From NCBI GenBank assembly GCA_049644285.1, contig JBARRP010000036.1, positions 1 to 64,000 of the forward strand: DNA of 64,000 bases, given 5' to 3'. Within the stretch, counting starts at the first letter, position 1; each line of letters opens with the position of its first letter. The translations under genes were made by a program, and so were the position numbers. The notes beneath the pieces were generated by a model. The model ran no database searches and had not been told where the DNA came from. It saw only the letters and a list, made by a program, of their open reading frames with translations. This DNA comes from CAVRXT01 sp049644285. GTDB lineage: Bacteria > Acidobacteriota > Terriglobia > Acidiferrales > UBA7541. Shown here piece after piece: positions 33,696 to 43,309 of the stretch.

Positions 33696-33758
33696 AGTCA
33701 GAAGGTGAAGTGAGCCCTGACTGGTGGGCGTAAGGGATTAACCTTGGGTTTCGTTGAC

Positions 33759-35048
33759 CTACGCAGGTGAAGAAGGGCGCTGCAAGGCGCGAATAGACGA
33801 ATAACCCAGGAGGGCGACGGCAATGCCCAGGGCGAGCCACAAGACCACGCCGTGTTGCTCGGTCCATGGGCGCGGGTCCGAGTAGGAGGTATTCACCTCC
33901 TCCGGGCCTAACTGTGCTGGCGCAGCGGCAGTGATGCTTTTCCGGTCAAGCACTCTTCCCAGATCGTATTGCGGCACCTTGGCCTCGCTCTGGCCGTAGA
34001 GAAGCTCGTATCTTCGGCCTGGCTGTTGCCAAAATACGACGTGGCGCGGCGTGGTGAAGAGCTTCGGGGTCGCACCGGTGAGGGGTGGGTCATTGCCGTT
34101 CGAGACTTCAACCTGCCAGACGCGCGCGCCGAAAACATTGGGAATGGCGACACGGAGTCGTTCCACAACCTTCTCGCCTTGGCGGAAGCGATAGATTTCT
34201 CCGGAGCATTCTGGGGACAGGTCTTCATCGCCTTCATTCTTCCGAAGGATCGTGACCGAGCGATGGAATTCGGGCTGCTGCACTTCAAAACGCAGCTCGG
34301 AAATTACGAGGGACCGCGGAACGCCGTTGGTGCGCCAGACGCTTCGATCGGAAGGCGCATTGGGAACAGTTGTGAGAGGCACATCGACGGATGCGAGCTC
34401 GGCTTCAGTCGCAACGCAATATAAGACGTGAGCGTCGCGGACCGGGAATTGCTTCTGGCCGTTTAGAATCCGCAACCGGAGGTAGCGCGCGTTGTTTTCC
34501 GAATACTCGAGGCGCTGGTTTCCCTCCTGTCTTTGGGTCAAGAAGCGAAAGATGGGAGCGCGGTCCTTGACAACCCGCCAGGTCCGGGCGTCGTCGCTCA
34601 CGGCGATTTCCACCCAATCGATGAAATTTTGTTCCGGCGTTTCGATCGACACTGCGTTGTGGAATCGCGGGTTTGCTCCCACATCCAGCACCACCTGAGT
34701 GAACCCACCCGGAGTGAAACTTCTCTCGAGCAGTCGCGCGGAACGGTTCTCAGCGGTGGAGGTGGCCTCGCGCGCATAGAGAACGTACGGCACTTCGGTT
34801 CCCTGGTCGTCGACAACACGCAAGTCTCGCAGCCCTGAAAGCGCGCGCTCATATACCTCGAGCGGTACAACGAGGCTCACGAGGTGCGCCGCCGCCGGTT
34901 CGAGGCTGATCGGTCGAAAATATTTCCAGTGCTGCCAGGCATCCGGCAGGGAGGCTGCCGCCAGCGTCGACAACGCGAGTGTGAGCATTAGGAACAATCC
35001 GGTGGAGTTCCTGGCGAATACTTTCTCTCTTTGGGGAGCCTCTCTCAC
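33759..35048 (-). CDS. DUF3999-family protein
   Basis: This is a 429-residue protein of the DUF3999 family, almost always encoded next to a DUF2339 membrane protein, as here. It has a signal-like N terminus (LFLMLTLALSTLAAASLP), a large beta-rich extracytoplasmic domain (about 35-385) and one C-terminal membrane helix (HGVVLWLALGIAVALLGYSSI). The GTG at 35048 overlaps the stop of the DUF2339 gene by four bases. The biochemical role of the pair is unknown; the topology suggests an envelope complex with most of this protein in the periplasm. Confidence 0.8.
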   Translation of the reverse strand: MREAPQREKVFARNSTGLFLMLTLALSTLAAASLPDAWQHWKYFRPISLEPAAAHLVSLVVPLEVYERALSGLRDLRVVDDQGTEVPYVLYAREATSTAENRSARLLERSFTPGGFTQVVLDVGANPRFHNAVSIETPEQNFIDWVEIAVSDDARTWRVVKDRAPIFRFLTQRQEGNQRLEYSENNARYLRLRILNGQKQFPVRDAHVLYCVATEAELASVDVPLTTVPNAPSDRSVWRTNGVPRSLVISELRFEVQQPEFHRSVTILRKNEGDEDLSPECSGEIYRFRQGEKVVERLRVAIPNVFGARVWQVEVSNGNDPPLTGATPKLFTTPRHVVFWQQPGRRYELLYGQSEAKVPQYDLGRVLDRKSITAAAPAQLGPEEVNTSYSDPRPWTEQHGVVLWLALGIAVALLGYSSIRALQRPSSPA

Positions 35049-37054
35049 GGGTTCTCCTCGTTGCCCCGGGCGGCCAGCTTGCGCTGATAATAGAAGGAAA
35101 CGAACAGGAGAACGACCCCGAGCAAGAGGAAGGAGACAATGCGATAGAACCTGTCGAGGAACGATAGATCGAAGAGGAAGACTTTTCCAACGACGACTCC
35201 CAACAGCACCAACGCCTGCCAGCGCAGCCCGGCGGCATGTCGTCGCAATCCGAACAGAAGTAAGCCCGTCGCGTAAATCGTCCAGATCACCGACAGCGAA
35301 AGCTGTTGCGCCAGCCCGATGTCAAATCCCGGCGCCGGCTTGCGTCCCCAGAAGTCCCCGGCCTCGAGGGAGAGAGCGGCAAGGGCGTACACATTGGCGG
35401 CGATTCCCACAGCATAGTAAGTGTTTCGTTCGCCTTCGTTCAGGTCAGCTTTGGCCTGATTCGCGAACACGACTGCGGCTGCGAAGGCAGCGACGGCCAC
35501 CGCAAACGTGGCGAAGCGCGCGTTCCACAGGAACTGCGGGGCGGGGATGGGCAAGACAGCCAGGCGCAACGCCGCAATGCCCAGGAGCAGGAGACCGGCA
35601 GCGCGCAGAGCGATCATCTTCTCGCGGAAACCGCTCCAAACCAGCACCGCGCCCTCGACCGACCAGGCAATCGTGATCCATTTTCCGTCCAGCCGGATGG
35701 GGATCGCGAGCGTTACGAACGTCAGCGCAAGGCCGGCAAACAGCATCTGCGCAGCGCGCGACGCTTCTCCTTTCCTGTTTTGCAAACCCTGCAAGGCTCC
35801 CAGGTGTGCCGCGGCCAGGGCCAACACTGCCAGCGTTAACGTCCAGCGATGGTTGGGCCACAGCATCACCCGCAGCGCCAGGAGATAGGTAAACGCGTTG
35901 GCCAGGATGATCGAGATCTCAACTTCTGAAAGTCTCCCTTCGCGCTGGCTTCGAACAACCGGAAGCGCGGCAAAAATCAGGAAGAAGAGTGTGGCGAACA
36001 GGGAAGTCCGCAAAAGTTTTTCATCGGCGTAAAAGGCGCTGTACCAGCCCCAGAAATAAATCGTCGTCGCGATAAACTGAATGGGCGCGAGCCACGTCCA
36101 GTCACGCGCCCGCGCGAGCAGAAGCACACCGACGGAGAGCACGGCGAGGTAGCTGAACAGCACCACTTGCTGATCCCGTCCCGTGCTGACGAGCATTGGC
36201 GTCAACACGCCGCCGGCTACCGCAAGTGCGGCGATACGCTGAGACTGGCGCCCCACAGCCAGCGCTAGCATTCCCGCCGTCACCACGATCATGGCGATGA
36301 AGGCGGTCTGCTGAGAGAACACCATGTAGTAATGCCAGCCCGACCAGAGCGAAAGATACAGCACTGCGGCGCCAAGGCCGGCGATTCCCTCGGAAAAATA
36401 GCGGTACCCACGCGCAAGGAGCCGACCGCTCCACGGGATTAACGAGGCGCCGAGCAGCAGGCCAATCGCTACACGCCCTCGCGGTCCGACCCAGTTGTTC
36501 TCGAAGGCGTACTTCACGAAAAAGGCTACAGCAAACAGCAGGGCGAGGATTCCGACGTAGTTCAGCCATCGCCCTGCGATGAGCGTCTCCAGGTCGAGCT
36601 CGCTGGACTTCCTCTTGCCGGCGGGCAATGAGAATGAGTAGGGTGGGCCCACAGGCGCACCGGAAGGCGATGGGGTGGCTTGGGGTGCTGACGGTGTGAC
36701 CGGAGGCTTTGGGGCGGCTGTCGGAGGCGCCGAGGGCGTGGGCGGGACAGCCGTCGAGGGAATGGATGGCTCGGTTGCAGGCCGCACTCCAGGTGGTGGC
36801 GGCACAATCGAAGGCACGTGAGCCGCTGCGATATTCTTTTCCGCCTGAGCCAGGCGCTGTTCCAACAGGATGAGGCGCTGATCGAGAGAAGCGATACGCG
36901 GGTCGGGAGCAGGCGTCCCCGCAGGGATAAGCGGCACTTCGTTCCGTCGCCTCTCCAGCCGCTGCACACGGACGAAGGCGCTGATCGCCAGGACCGGCAC
37001 GACAATCAGCAGGAACGCTGCGAGAGCCCAGATCAGACTTTCAAGTCCGAACAT
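35045..37054 (-). CDS. DUF2339 polytopic membrane protein
   Basis: This is a 669-residue protein with an N-terminal helix (LIWALAAFLLIVVPVLAIS), a short coiled coil (LDQRLILLEQRLAQAEKNIA), a proline/alanine/serine/threonine-rich linker of about 55 residues, then roughly 18-20 closely spaced transmembrane helices starting at about residue 160 (GRWLNYVGILALLFAVAFFV). This architecture is that of the DUF2339 family, found in many Gram-negative bacteria with no established function. It is the first gene of a two-gene unit with DUF3999. The long flexible linker separates a cytoplasmic or periplasmic oligomerisation module from the membrane core. Confidence 0.85.
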   Translation of the reverse strand: MFGLESLIWALAAFLLIVVPVLAISAFVRVQRLERRRNEVPLIPAGTPAPDPRIASLDQRLILLEQRLAQAEKNIAAAHVPSIVPPPPGVRPATEPSIPSTAVPPTPSAPPTAAPKPPVTPSAPQATPSPSGAPVGPPYSFSLPAGKRKSSELDLETLIAGRWLNYVGILALLFAVAFFVKYAFENNWVGPRGRVAIGLLLGASLIPWSGRLLARGYRYFSEGIAGLGAAVLYLSLWSGWHYYMVFSQQTAFIAMIVVTAGMLALAVGRQSQRIAALAVAGGVLTPMLVSTGRDQQVVLFSYLAVLSVGVLLLARARDWTWLAPIQFIATTIYFWGWYSAFYADEKLLRTSLFATLFFLIFAALPVVRSQREGRLSEVEISIILANAFTYLLALRVMLWPNHRWTLTLAVLALAAAHLGALQGLQNRKGEASRAAQMLFAGLALTFVTLAIPIRLDGKWITIAWSVEGAVLVWSGFREKMIALRAAGLLLLGIAALRLAVLPIPAPQFLWNARFATFAVAVAAFAAAVVFANQAKADLNEGERNTYYAVGIAANVYALAALSLEAGDFWGRKPAPGFDIGLAQQLSLSVIWTIYATGLLLFGLRRHAAGLRWQALVLLGVVVGKVFLFDLSFLDRFYRIVSFLLLGVVLLFVSFYYQRKLAARGNEENP

Positions 37055-37239
37055 TTTGTCGGGGAGGACGGTTTCCGATCGAGGGTATTACAGCATAGCG
37101 AATTCTTCGCCGCCAAACTTTCCTGATTGCATAGCGCCGAGAGAATACATAGCTCAGTGGGTGCCAGAAAGCGTAAGCTAAGGGCATCCCGGCAGGGCTT
37201 GCCTACATCCGAATTCGTACACGGTCTTTGGGGGTTGAC

Positions 37240-38082
37240 ATGGCAATACGAAGAGTCCCGAGGGTCCTCGCAGTTGCGGCTATTTTGGCGCTTGCCTTAA
37301 TCAGCTCCGCTCGAGCGCAAGAGTCGGGGCCCTCACAACCTGCGACCAAGGCGCCGTCACAACCCGCGAGGACGGCGCCTCAGACACAAACGGCTTCTGC
37401 GAAGCCGCCTTCCGATACGGCAGGCCCCGTGAAGGCCGAGAGAATCGAAGTGCGAACGGGGACGCACCTCCCGCTAGTGTTGCACAATGGCATTTCCACA
37501 CGCACCACAAAGCCGGGCGACCCCGTTTATTTTGAGACGTTGTTTCCCATCATGGTTGATGGCAAGGTTGTGATCCCTGCCGGCTCTTACGTCAGTGGAG
37601 AAGTCACGGAAGCGAAGCGTGCGGGCCGCGTCAAAGGCCGCGCCGAAATCATGCTCCGGCTCAACACCTTGATCCTGCCGAATGCTTATCAGGTAAGCTT
37701 GGGTGCGAGTCCTGGAAACGCGGGGACGGGTGGCGGAGAGAGCGTCAACAACGAAGGCAAGATAAGAGGCGACACCGATAAGGCCTCTGACGTCGGCACG
37801 GTGGTCAAAACGACGGGAGCGGGCGCGGGAATCGGCGCCATCGCCGGGGGAGCCAAGGGTGCCGGGATTGGCGCGGGAATCGGGGCGGCTGCGGGTCTTG
37901 CGGCTGTTCTGCTTACGCGTGGGCCGGATGCAGAGTTGCCGCGTGGCACAACGCTCGAAGCTGTTCTCGATCACCCTCTTTTTCTTGAGGCCGACAAGGT
38001 GCAGTTCACCAGCCCGGGCCAGTCTTCAACCCTGGCAGGCCCTCCCAACCGCGAGGCCCAGCGTAGCAAAGTACCTTTCTAG
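37240..38082 (+). CDS. Secreted protein with VirB10/TrbI-like core and glycine zipper
   Basis: This 280-residue protein starts at ATG 37240 after GGGGG, with a signal peptide (VLAVAAILALALISSARAQ). A proline/threonine/glutamine-rich linker (about 30-75) is followed by a segment that resembles the beta-barrel domain of VirB10/TrbI proteins (GTHLPLVLHNGISTRTTKPGD, VVIPAGSYVSGEVTEAKRAG). Then comes an alternating glycine/alanine stretch (GAGAGIGAIAGGAKGAG) typical of glycine-zipper membrane or outer-membrane insertion. No other type IV secretion gene is present, so this is probably a stand-alone envelope protein. The family relation is suggested by motif only. Confidence 0.7.
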   Translation: MAIRRVPRVLAVAAILALALISSARAQESGPSQPATKAPSQPARTAPQTQTASAKPPSDTAGPVKAERIEVRTGTHLPLVLHNGISTRTTKPGDPVYFETLFPIMVDGKVVIPAGSYVSGEVTEAKRAGRVKGRAEIMLRLNTLILPNAYQVSLGASPGNAGTGGGESVNNEGKIRGDTDKASDVGTVVKTTGAGAGIGAIAGGAKGAGIGAGIGAAAGLAAVLLTRGPDAELPRGTTLEAVLDHPLFLEADKVQFTSPGQSSTLAGPPNREAQRSKVPF

Positions 38083-38221
38083 CGATTCGCTGTACTGGAA
38101 AAGTGGGTCCCGGTGTTCGCTGGGAACGCAGAAAGGGGTTTTCTTCAGCGTCCCGCCCTCGCCTATAGTTCGGCACTGGTGAAGGATTTTGATGCCACCG
38201 AAACAACCGGATGAGAGCTCG

Positions 38222-39358
38222 CTAGGAATTGGCTCCGCGCATTGCTTCTACGAAGCGTAGAGGAGAAAAGCGGTCCACCTCCAGCGAGGGCCCCCGGCCC
38301 GTGAGCCATTCACAGATTAATTTTGCCGTTATCGGGGCGAGCAGAATCCCGTTGCGATAGTGCCCCGTCGCCATGTAGAGCCCCTCGAGATCGGTCGGGC
38401 CCAACACGGGCAAGTGATCGGGTGTATCGGGGCGCAGACCCGACCAGGTTTCGAGGATTTCTGCTCTCGACAGGGAGGGAACAAGCTCGATCGCCGCGTT
38501 CAAAATTTCCATCAGGCCCGAAGGCGTCACGCGCTTGTCGAAGCCGGCATCTTCGAGCGTGCTCCCAGCAACGATTCGCCCGTCGAGGCGAGGCACGAGG
38601 TAGCCGTTCTCGCTACGGAGGACGCGGCACGGCGGCGCCTCCACCGGGCGCAGCGCTATCATTTGTCCGCGCACAGGTCGCGTCGGTGCATAGCGTTTCA
38701 GGGGATCGATCGCCGCCGTGAACGCTCCCGCCGCGATGACCACGTGGCCGGCGGAGATTTTGACGCCGCTCGCGATGACGCCGGTGCAGCGGTCGCCCTC
38801 CAGCACAACCGAAGTCACTTCAACGCCCGTTCGAATCTCGGTCTCGTGGCTCTGCGCTGCGGCCAAAATCGCCTGCGTCAACGCGCGAGGGTCCACGCTC
38901 GCTTCCTCAGGCAACCATGCCGCCGCTGGGATGGCTGGGCCGATCGCAGGCTCCATCGCGCGGGCGTCTGCAATTGTTATCGGTTCCGCCTTGAGTCCGC
39001 GGCGGCGATGCTCTTCAATGAATGACTCCCTTTCGTTTTCACCTTGGGAGGTTGGAAAGAGCTGCAGGGTTCCCTCGCGACGAAAGCCTGTGGCGTGCCC
39101 GGAGCCGCCTTCGATCTCAGCGATGAATTTCGGGTAAAGATCCAGGCTGGCTTTTGCAAGAGGGAGGAGGTAAATCGAGTCGGCAGAATCCGGAGCAGGG
39201 GTAAGCATTCCCGCCGCGGCCCAAGAGGCTTCTCGCCCGGGCTGTTGCCGTTCCAGTAGGACGACGCGAAGATTACGGCGCGCCAACTCGAAGGCAACGG
39301 TGGCGCCGATAATCCCGCCACCGACGATGGCCACGTCGAGTGTTTTCATCCTCGCCAT
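38222..39358 (-). CDS. thiO: Glycine oxidase ThiO-like FAD enzyme
   Basis: This is a 378-residue flavoprotein of the DAO family. Glycine oxidase makes dehydroglycine for the thiazole half of thiamine. The FAD-binding dinucleotide fold is GGGIIGATVAFELARR near residues 13-28. The C-terminal signature ATGHYRNGILLAPITAKLI and LRPDTPDHLPVLGP are characteristic of ThiO. The start may be at 39358 or 39349, neither with a clear ribosome-binding site. No thiG, thiS or thiF gene is adjacent, so pathway assignment rests on the protein motifs; a related amino-acid oxidase is possible. Confidence 0.8.
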   Translation of the reverse strand: MARMKTLDVAIVGGGIIGATVAFELARRNLRVVLLERQQPGREASWAAAGMLTPAPDSADSIYLLPLAKASLDLYPKFIAEIEGGSGHATGFRREGTLQLFPTSQGENERESFIEEHRRRGLKAEPITIADARAMEPAIGPAIPAAAWLPEEASVDPRALTQAILAAAQSHETEIRTGVEVTSVVLEGDRCTGVIASGVKISAGHVVIAAGAFTAAIDPLKRYAPTRPVRGQMIALRPVEAPPCRVLRSENGYLVPRLDGRIVAGSTLEDAGFDKRVTPSGLMEILNAAIELVPSLSRAEILETWSGLRPDTPDHLPVLGPTDLEGLYMATGHYRNGILLAPITAKLICEWLTGRGPSLEVDRFSPLRFVEAMRGANS

Positions 39359-39396
39359 CTTAGCAGCAATTGCTGGCCGGCACGAAAAAGGGGGGG

Positions 39397-40032
39397 TTAG
39401 GTAGACCGGGACAACGAATTGATGAGCTCGACCGAGAGCAAATAAGCCTTCTGCGAGAGGTTTTGCGCGCGGGTCCAGTCGGATTGAGAGACGGCTTCAC
39501 GCGCCTGCACAAGGAAGCCGCGAATCTTCTCGACTAGATCGTTCTGCGCGGGATTCAGCGACCGGCCGTGGGCCTGGCCGAGGTTTTTCTCCGCCGCTGC
39601 AATATTTTCATTGGTTTTTTGTTCAAAGGCAGCCTGATCGCCTGGCGAAAGCTGCGGCGAGATCTGCGGGGCCGGAGGGCGCGTCGCGACTGCATTGTCG
39701 TTGTTCTGCTTGTGGGGCGGGGAAGCGGGCTTCGGCGGAACACTCTCTGTTGGAATTCCGGCGCCGGGCAAGTTCACATCGGATGGCGCGGGCGCGGTTG
39801 TGACTGGTGGAGGTGTTGCCGGTGGCGGCGTTTCCGTTTGCGTCGGCGCCGGAATCGGCTTCGCTGCCGGGACATTGGCCGCTGGGTTGGCGGCGCGAAC
39901 AGCACGATGCGTGCAGCCGGAAGATAGAATCGCCAACCCACACGCGAGCAGCCCGGTGGCGAGGCTATGGTTTAGGCCCGCGGGGCGCGTGTTTGGCGCA
40001 GTTCTCTGGCAGTCCCTATGACGGCTGGACAT
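39397..40032 (-). CDS. Proline-rich lipoprotein ending an NtrC/kinase operon
   Basis: This is a 211-residue protein with a lipobox (LAILSSGC, cysteine near residue 40) after a hydrophobic segment, followed by about 75 residues rich in proline, alanine and threonine. The C-terminal part is helical (about 120-205; QAAFEQKTNENIAAAEKNLG, SDWTRAQNLSQKAYLLSVEL), with TPR-like helices. The ATG at 40032 follows directly after the TGA of the kinase gene, so translation is coupled. It is probably an outer- or inner-membrane-anchored periplasmic protein that partners the kinase; no family is recognised. Confidence 0.7.
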   Translation of the reverse strand: MSSRHRDCQRTAPNTRPAGLNHSLATGLLACGLAILSSGCTHRAVRAANPAANVPAAKPIPAPTQTETPPPATPPPVTTAPAPSDVNLPGAGIPTESVPPKPASPPHKQNNDNAVATRPPAPQISPQLSPGDQAAFEQKTNENIAAAEKNLGQAHGRSLNPAQNDLVEKIRGFLVQAREAVSQSDWTRAQNLSQKAYLLSVELINSLSRST

Positions 40033-41925
40033 TCACGTTTTTCCCTGGGCGAACGGCTGACCGTAGTCCCGCAGAGGGACGACGGAGGCTTCCAGTGTGC
40101 GGCTGAGCGGCAACAGGATTCGGAACATAGTGCCGCGACCCACCTCCGATTCGAATTCTATCGAACCGTTGTGGAGTTGCACAAATCGAAAAGTGTTCGC
40201 TAGCCCAATTCCGGTGCCTCCCGGCCGGGTGGTAAAGAAAAGCTGAAAAATCTTGCGACGATTCTCCGGCGTGATGCCCTTTCCGGTGTCGGAAACCTTG
40301 ATTTCTGCGTTCTCCCCGTTTTGCGCCAGTGAAATCGACAGCTTCCCGCCGGGAGTCATCGCATCGCAGGCATTGAGGATGAGGTTCAGAACCGCCTGAT
40401 GAATCAGCGGACGATCGGCGCGGACTGGAGGGAAATTTTCGGGAAATTGAGCGAGCAGTTGGACGTGGGCCCGATGGATGGCAGGCCGCGCGCTATCGAG
40501 CACCTCCCGCAAGAGCGTGACGAGGTCGGTTTCCGCCAGTTCGATTTCCACGGGGTGAGTGAAATCCAGGAAGGTTTTCACAGCACGATCGAGCCGGTCG
40601 ATTTCTGAATCGAGCATCTTGAGCGCTTGCTGAGACTCCGGCTCAACGGGTAGATTGCTCTTGAGAACTTCCAGCCAAACGCGCATCGAGTTCAGCGGAT
40701 TCTTGACTTCGTGGGCCACTCCCGCGGTCACGCGGCCCAGCGCCGCGAGCCGCTCGGAAACCTGGAGTTGCGATCCGATCCGTTCTAACGATTCCAAGTC
40801 GCGCAGGGTGACAAGCGTCCCCATCCGCTTCCCCTTTTCGCGGATCGGCTGGGCGCTCACGCCCACTCGCCGCGGTCCCGCGGGGCTGTCGAGGCGCGCT
40901 TCTTCGGAGTCGACCGGTTGAATCTCATCGTCCTCGATGCGCAGCGCATTGCGCAAAGGATGGCCGAAGGCGAAAATTTCTCCCACTTGGCGGCCCATCA
41001 TCGCGCTGGGGGTCGCTCCCAGAAATTTCTCTGCGGAGGGGCTGACCAGGACGGCCCGCCCCTCGGCATTGAAAAGCAACAAGCCGTCCTCGAGCCCAAC
41101 CATGACCTGGTTCAAGTTTTCACGCAGCGTCGAAAAGATTTCCCGGACGTCGCGGAGCTGCTGGCCGATCCGGCTGATCTTGGTGCTGACCAAGCCCAGT
41201 TCATCGCCCCGCGTAACCGGTTCGAGGTCGAATTCGCCTGCCGATATCTTGTCTAGTTGAGCTGAGATGCGCGCCAGGGGCGCCAGCGTTGCGTGGCTCA
41301 CGATGGCAGCAAAAAGCGTGGAAAGCAGCACGGCGGCCAGCGCCGCCCAGCCCGCCTGCTCGAGTCCTGGCGAAATTTCGTTACGCAAGAAAACCGAAGA
41401 CAGTCCGATGCCTATCTCGCCGAAAGGCGAGGGCCCAACATCGAAGGGCAGGGTGATTTCATAAACGCTCGGCGGCCCGTACAGGACTCGAAGCTGGTAG
41501 AGAAAGCTCGCGCCTTCGAGCGTTTTGTATGCTGGCCGGACAAAAACTCGCCGGCCGCGAACCGAGGCGTCGCTCGATTCCAAAGTCAATCCGGAGCGAT
41601 CGCTGATCGTGATTTCATAGATGTTCGGTGAATAGCCGATGGCAGATTCCACAACAAAGTTCAACGTGCTGCTGTTGTCGAGGGCTCGCCGCACATATTC
41701 GCGCACATCTTCCCCCGGGGCGGGGCCGCCCTGCTCGGAAGCCTCCATAAGAGCTTGCTGGCAGGCGCCGAATACTTCTTGTGCCACGAAATTCGCTCGT
41801 TCATGGTCCTGGCGGATCACTTGTCGAGTCAGCCGCGCGATATAGAGCCAGGAAACCAGCATCACCACGCCGAGCACGAGGAGCGTGGTGGCTAGGGTGA
41901 ACTTAGTCTTTAGACTGAGCGGCAT
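40033..41925 (-). CDS. Sensor histidine kinase with HAMP and PAS domains
   Basis: This is a 630-residue membrane kinase. An N-terminal helix (FTLATTLLVLGVVMLVSWLYI) and a second near 190-210 bracket a periplasmic domain. HAMP, a PAS domain (about 285-380; LLFNAEGRAVLVSPSAEKFLG), HisKA with VTAGVAHEVKNPLNSM and HATPase_c (ILNACDAMTPGG; VSDTGKGITPEN; GGTGIGLANTF) follow. The kinase start overlaps the end of the upstream NtrC-type regulator gene by 23 bases. A lipoprotein gene follows without any gap. The three genes form one operon that should act through sigma-54. Confidence 0.88.
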   Translation of the reverse strand: MPLSLKTKFTLATTLLVLGVVMLVSWLYIARLTRQVIRQDHERANFVAQEVFGACQQALMEASEQGGPAPGEDVREYVRRALDNSSTLNFVVESAIGYSPNIYEITISDRSGLTLESSDASVRGRRVFVRPAYKTLEGASFLYQLRVLYGPPSVYEITLPFDVGPSPFGEIGIGLSSVFLRNEISPGLEQAGWAALAAVLLSTLFAAIVSHATLAPLARISAQLDKISAGEFDLEPVTRGDELGLVSTKISRIGQQLRDVREIFSTLRENLNQVMVGLEDGLLLFNAEGRAVLVSPSAEKFLGATPSAMMGRQVGEIFAFGHPLRNALRIEDDEIQPVDSEEARLDSPAGPRRVGVSAQPIREKGKRMGTLVTLRDLESLERIGSQLQVSERLAALGRVTAGVAHEVKNPLNSMRVWLEVLKSNLPVEPESQQALKMLDSEIDRLDRAVKTFLDFTHPVEIELAETDLVTLLREVLDSARPAIHRAHVQLLAQFPENFPPVRADRPLIHQAVLNLILNACDAMTPGGKLSISLAQNGENAEIKVSDTGKGITPENRRKIFQLFFTTRPGGTGIGLANTFRFVQLHNGSIEFESEVGRGTMFRILLPLSRTLEASVVPLRDYGQPFAQGKT

Positions 41926-43309
41926 ACTTCCCCACCGCCTCGTACTCTTTTAATTTGTTGTGGAGAGTCTTCAGGCTGATGCTGAGCAGCTCGGCGGCGC
42001 GCGTCTTGTTGTAGTTAGTTGCGGCAAGGGTCTGCAGAATCAGCTCGCGCTCGGCTGCTTCGACGGTTGTGCCGACCGGGAACCGTAGGCCCGAAAGCTC
42101 CGAAGTCTCGGTGGCGGGTGCGTGGCCGAAATCCGACGGAAGATGCGAGCGGCCGATGATGCCGCGATCGCAGGCGATGGTGGCCCGCTCGAGCACATTG
42201 CGCAGTTCTCTCACGTTGCCGGGCCACGGGTAAGATTTGAAAAGCTCCATGGTTTCGGCGTTGACGCCCGTGACCGACCGGCTGTGTTTCTCCGAAATAT
42301 CTATCAGAAGACGCTCGATCAGCAGGGCCAAATCCTCTTTGTGCTCGCGGAGCGGCGGGAGGTGGATGTGAAAGACGTTGAGCCGGAAATAGAGATCCTG
42401 CCGAAGCTGTCCCTTCGCGACAGCCTGTTGCGGGTCTTTATTGGTTGCCGCCAGCACTCGGACGTCGACGGGCGTTTCGACTTTGCTGCCCAGCCGCCGC
42501 ACCTTGCGCTCCTCGAGCACGCGCAGGAGTTTGGCCTGCGTCGGCGCGGGCATCTCGCCGATTTCATCGAGGAGCAGCGTCCCAGCGTCGGCCAATTCAA
42601 AGCAGCCAATCCGCCGCTCCGCCGCACCGGTGAACGCGCCGCGTTCATGGCCGAAGATCTCGCTTTCCATTAGCGATTCGGGAATCGCCGAGCAGTTGAT
42701 GGCTACGAAGGGACCGTCGGCTCGCGCCGATAGCTCATGAATCGTCCGCGCCACTACTTCTTTTCCGGAGCCCGTCTCCCCGGTGATCAGCACGGGAGCG
42801 GTCGACGGCGCGGCCATCTCCACCTGGCGCATCACTTCCAGCATGGATTTCGACGAGCCGACGAGTTCACCCATCCTTCCGGAATCGCGTAATTGCCGCG
42901 TCAGCACCGCCACGGCCTGCTTGTCCCGGCGCTGGCCGAGTGCCCGGTCAAGCAAGGCGCGCAGCACGGGTGCTTTCAACGGCTTTTCGATGTACCAGAA
43001 TGCGCCAGCCTCAATCGCCTGGGTGACCCGCTCGTCGCTGCCCCGCCCGGTGATCGTTATGATGGGGACGTTCTGGGCCTCTTCACCCAGCCGGCGGATT
43101 AATTCGAGCCCGTCCATGCCCGGCAATTCAACATCGGCGAGCACTACAGCCGGACGGAACTCAGAAAATTTCGCCAGGGCGTCCTCGGCGCTGCCCACGC
43201 TGAGGACTTCGCAATGCCATTTCCGCAAGAGAGCTTCGTAGCCCTTCCGCGCGTTCTCTTCGTCCTCGACGATTAGAATGCGGTGTTCGGCTTGGGGTTG
43301 AGCGTCCAT
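41903..43309 (-). CDS. NtrC-family sigma-54-dependent response regulator
   Basis: This is a 468-residue activator with a receiver (residues 8-125; phospho-acceptor D59 in VVLADVELPG, lysine YIEKPLK), an AAA+ domain at about 145-375 (Walker A GETGSGKE, GAFTGA loop intact, Walker B TLLLDEIGE) and a C-terminal Fis-type helix-turn-helix (NYNKTRAAELLSISLKTLHNK). It is the first gene of the operon with the kinase and lipoprotein. About 500 bases separate it from the divergent PAS kinase. Confidence 0.92.
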   Translation of the reverse strand: MDAQPQAEHRILIVEDEENARKGYEALLRKWHCEVLSVGSAEDALAKFSEFRPAVVLADVELPGMDGLELIRRLGEEAQNVPIITITGRGSDERVTQAIEAGAFWYIEKPLKAPVLRALLDRALGQRRDKQAVAVLTRQLRDSGRMGELVGSSKSMLEVMRQVEMAAPSTAPVLITGETGSGKEVVARTIHELSARADGPFVAINCSAIPESLMESEIFGHERGAFTGAAERRIGCFELADAGTLLLDEIGEMPAPTQAKLLRVLEERKVRRLGSKVETPVDVRVLAATNKDPQQAVAKGQLRQDLYFRLNVFHIHLPPLREHKEDLALLIERLLIDISEKHSRSVTGVNAETMELFKSYPWPGNVRELRNVLERATIACDRGIIGRSHLPSDFGHAPATETSELSGLRFPVGTTVEAAERELILQTLAATNYNKTRAAELLSISLKTLHNKLKEYEAVGKYAAQSKD

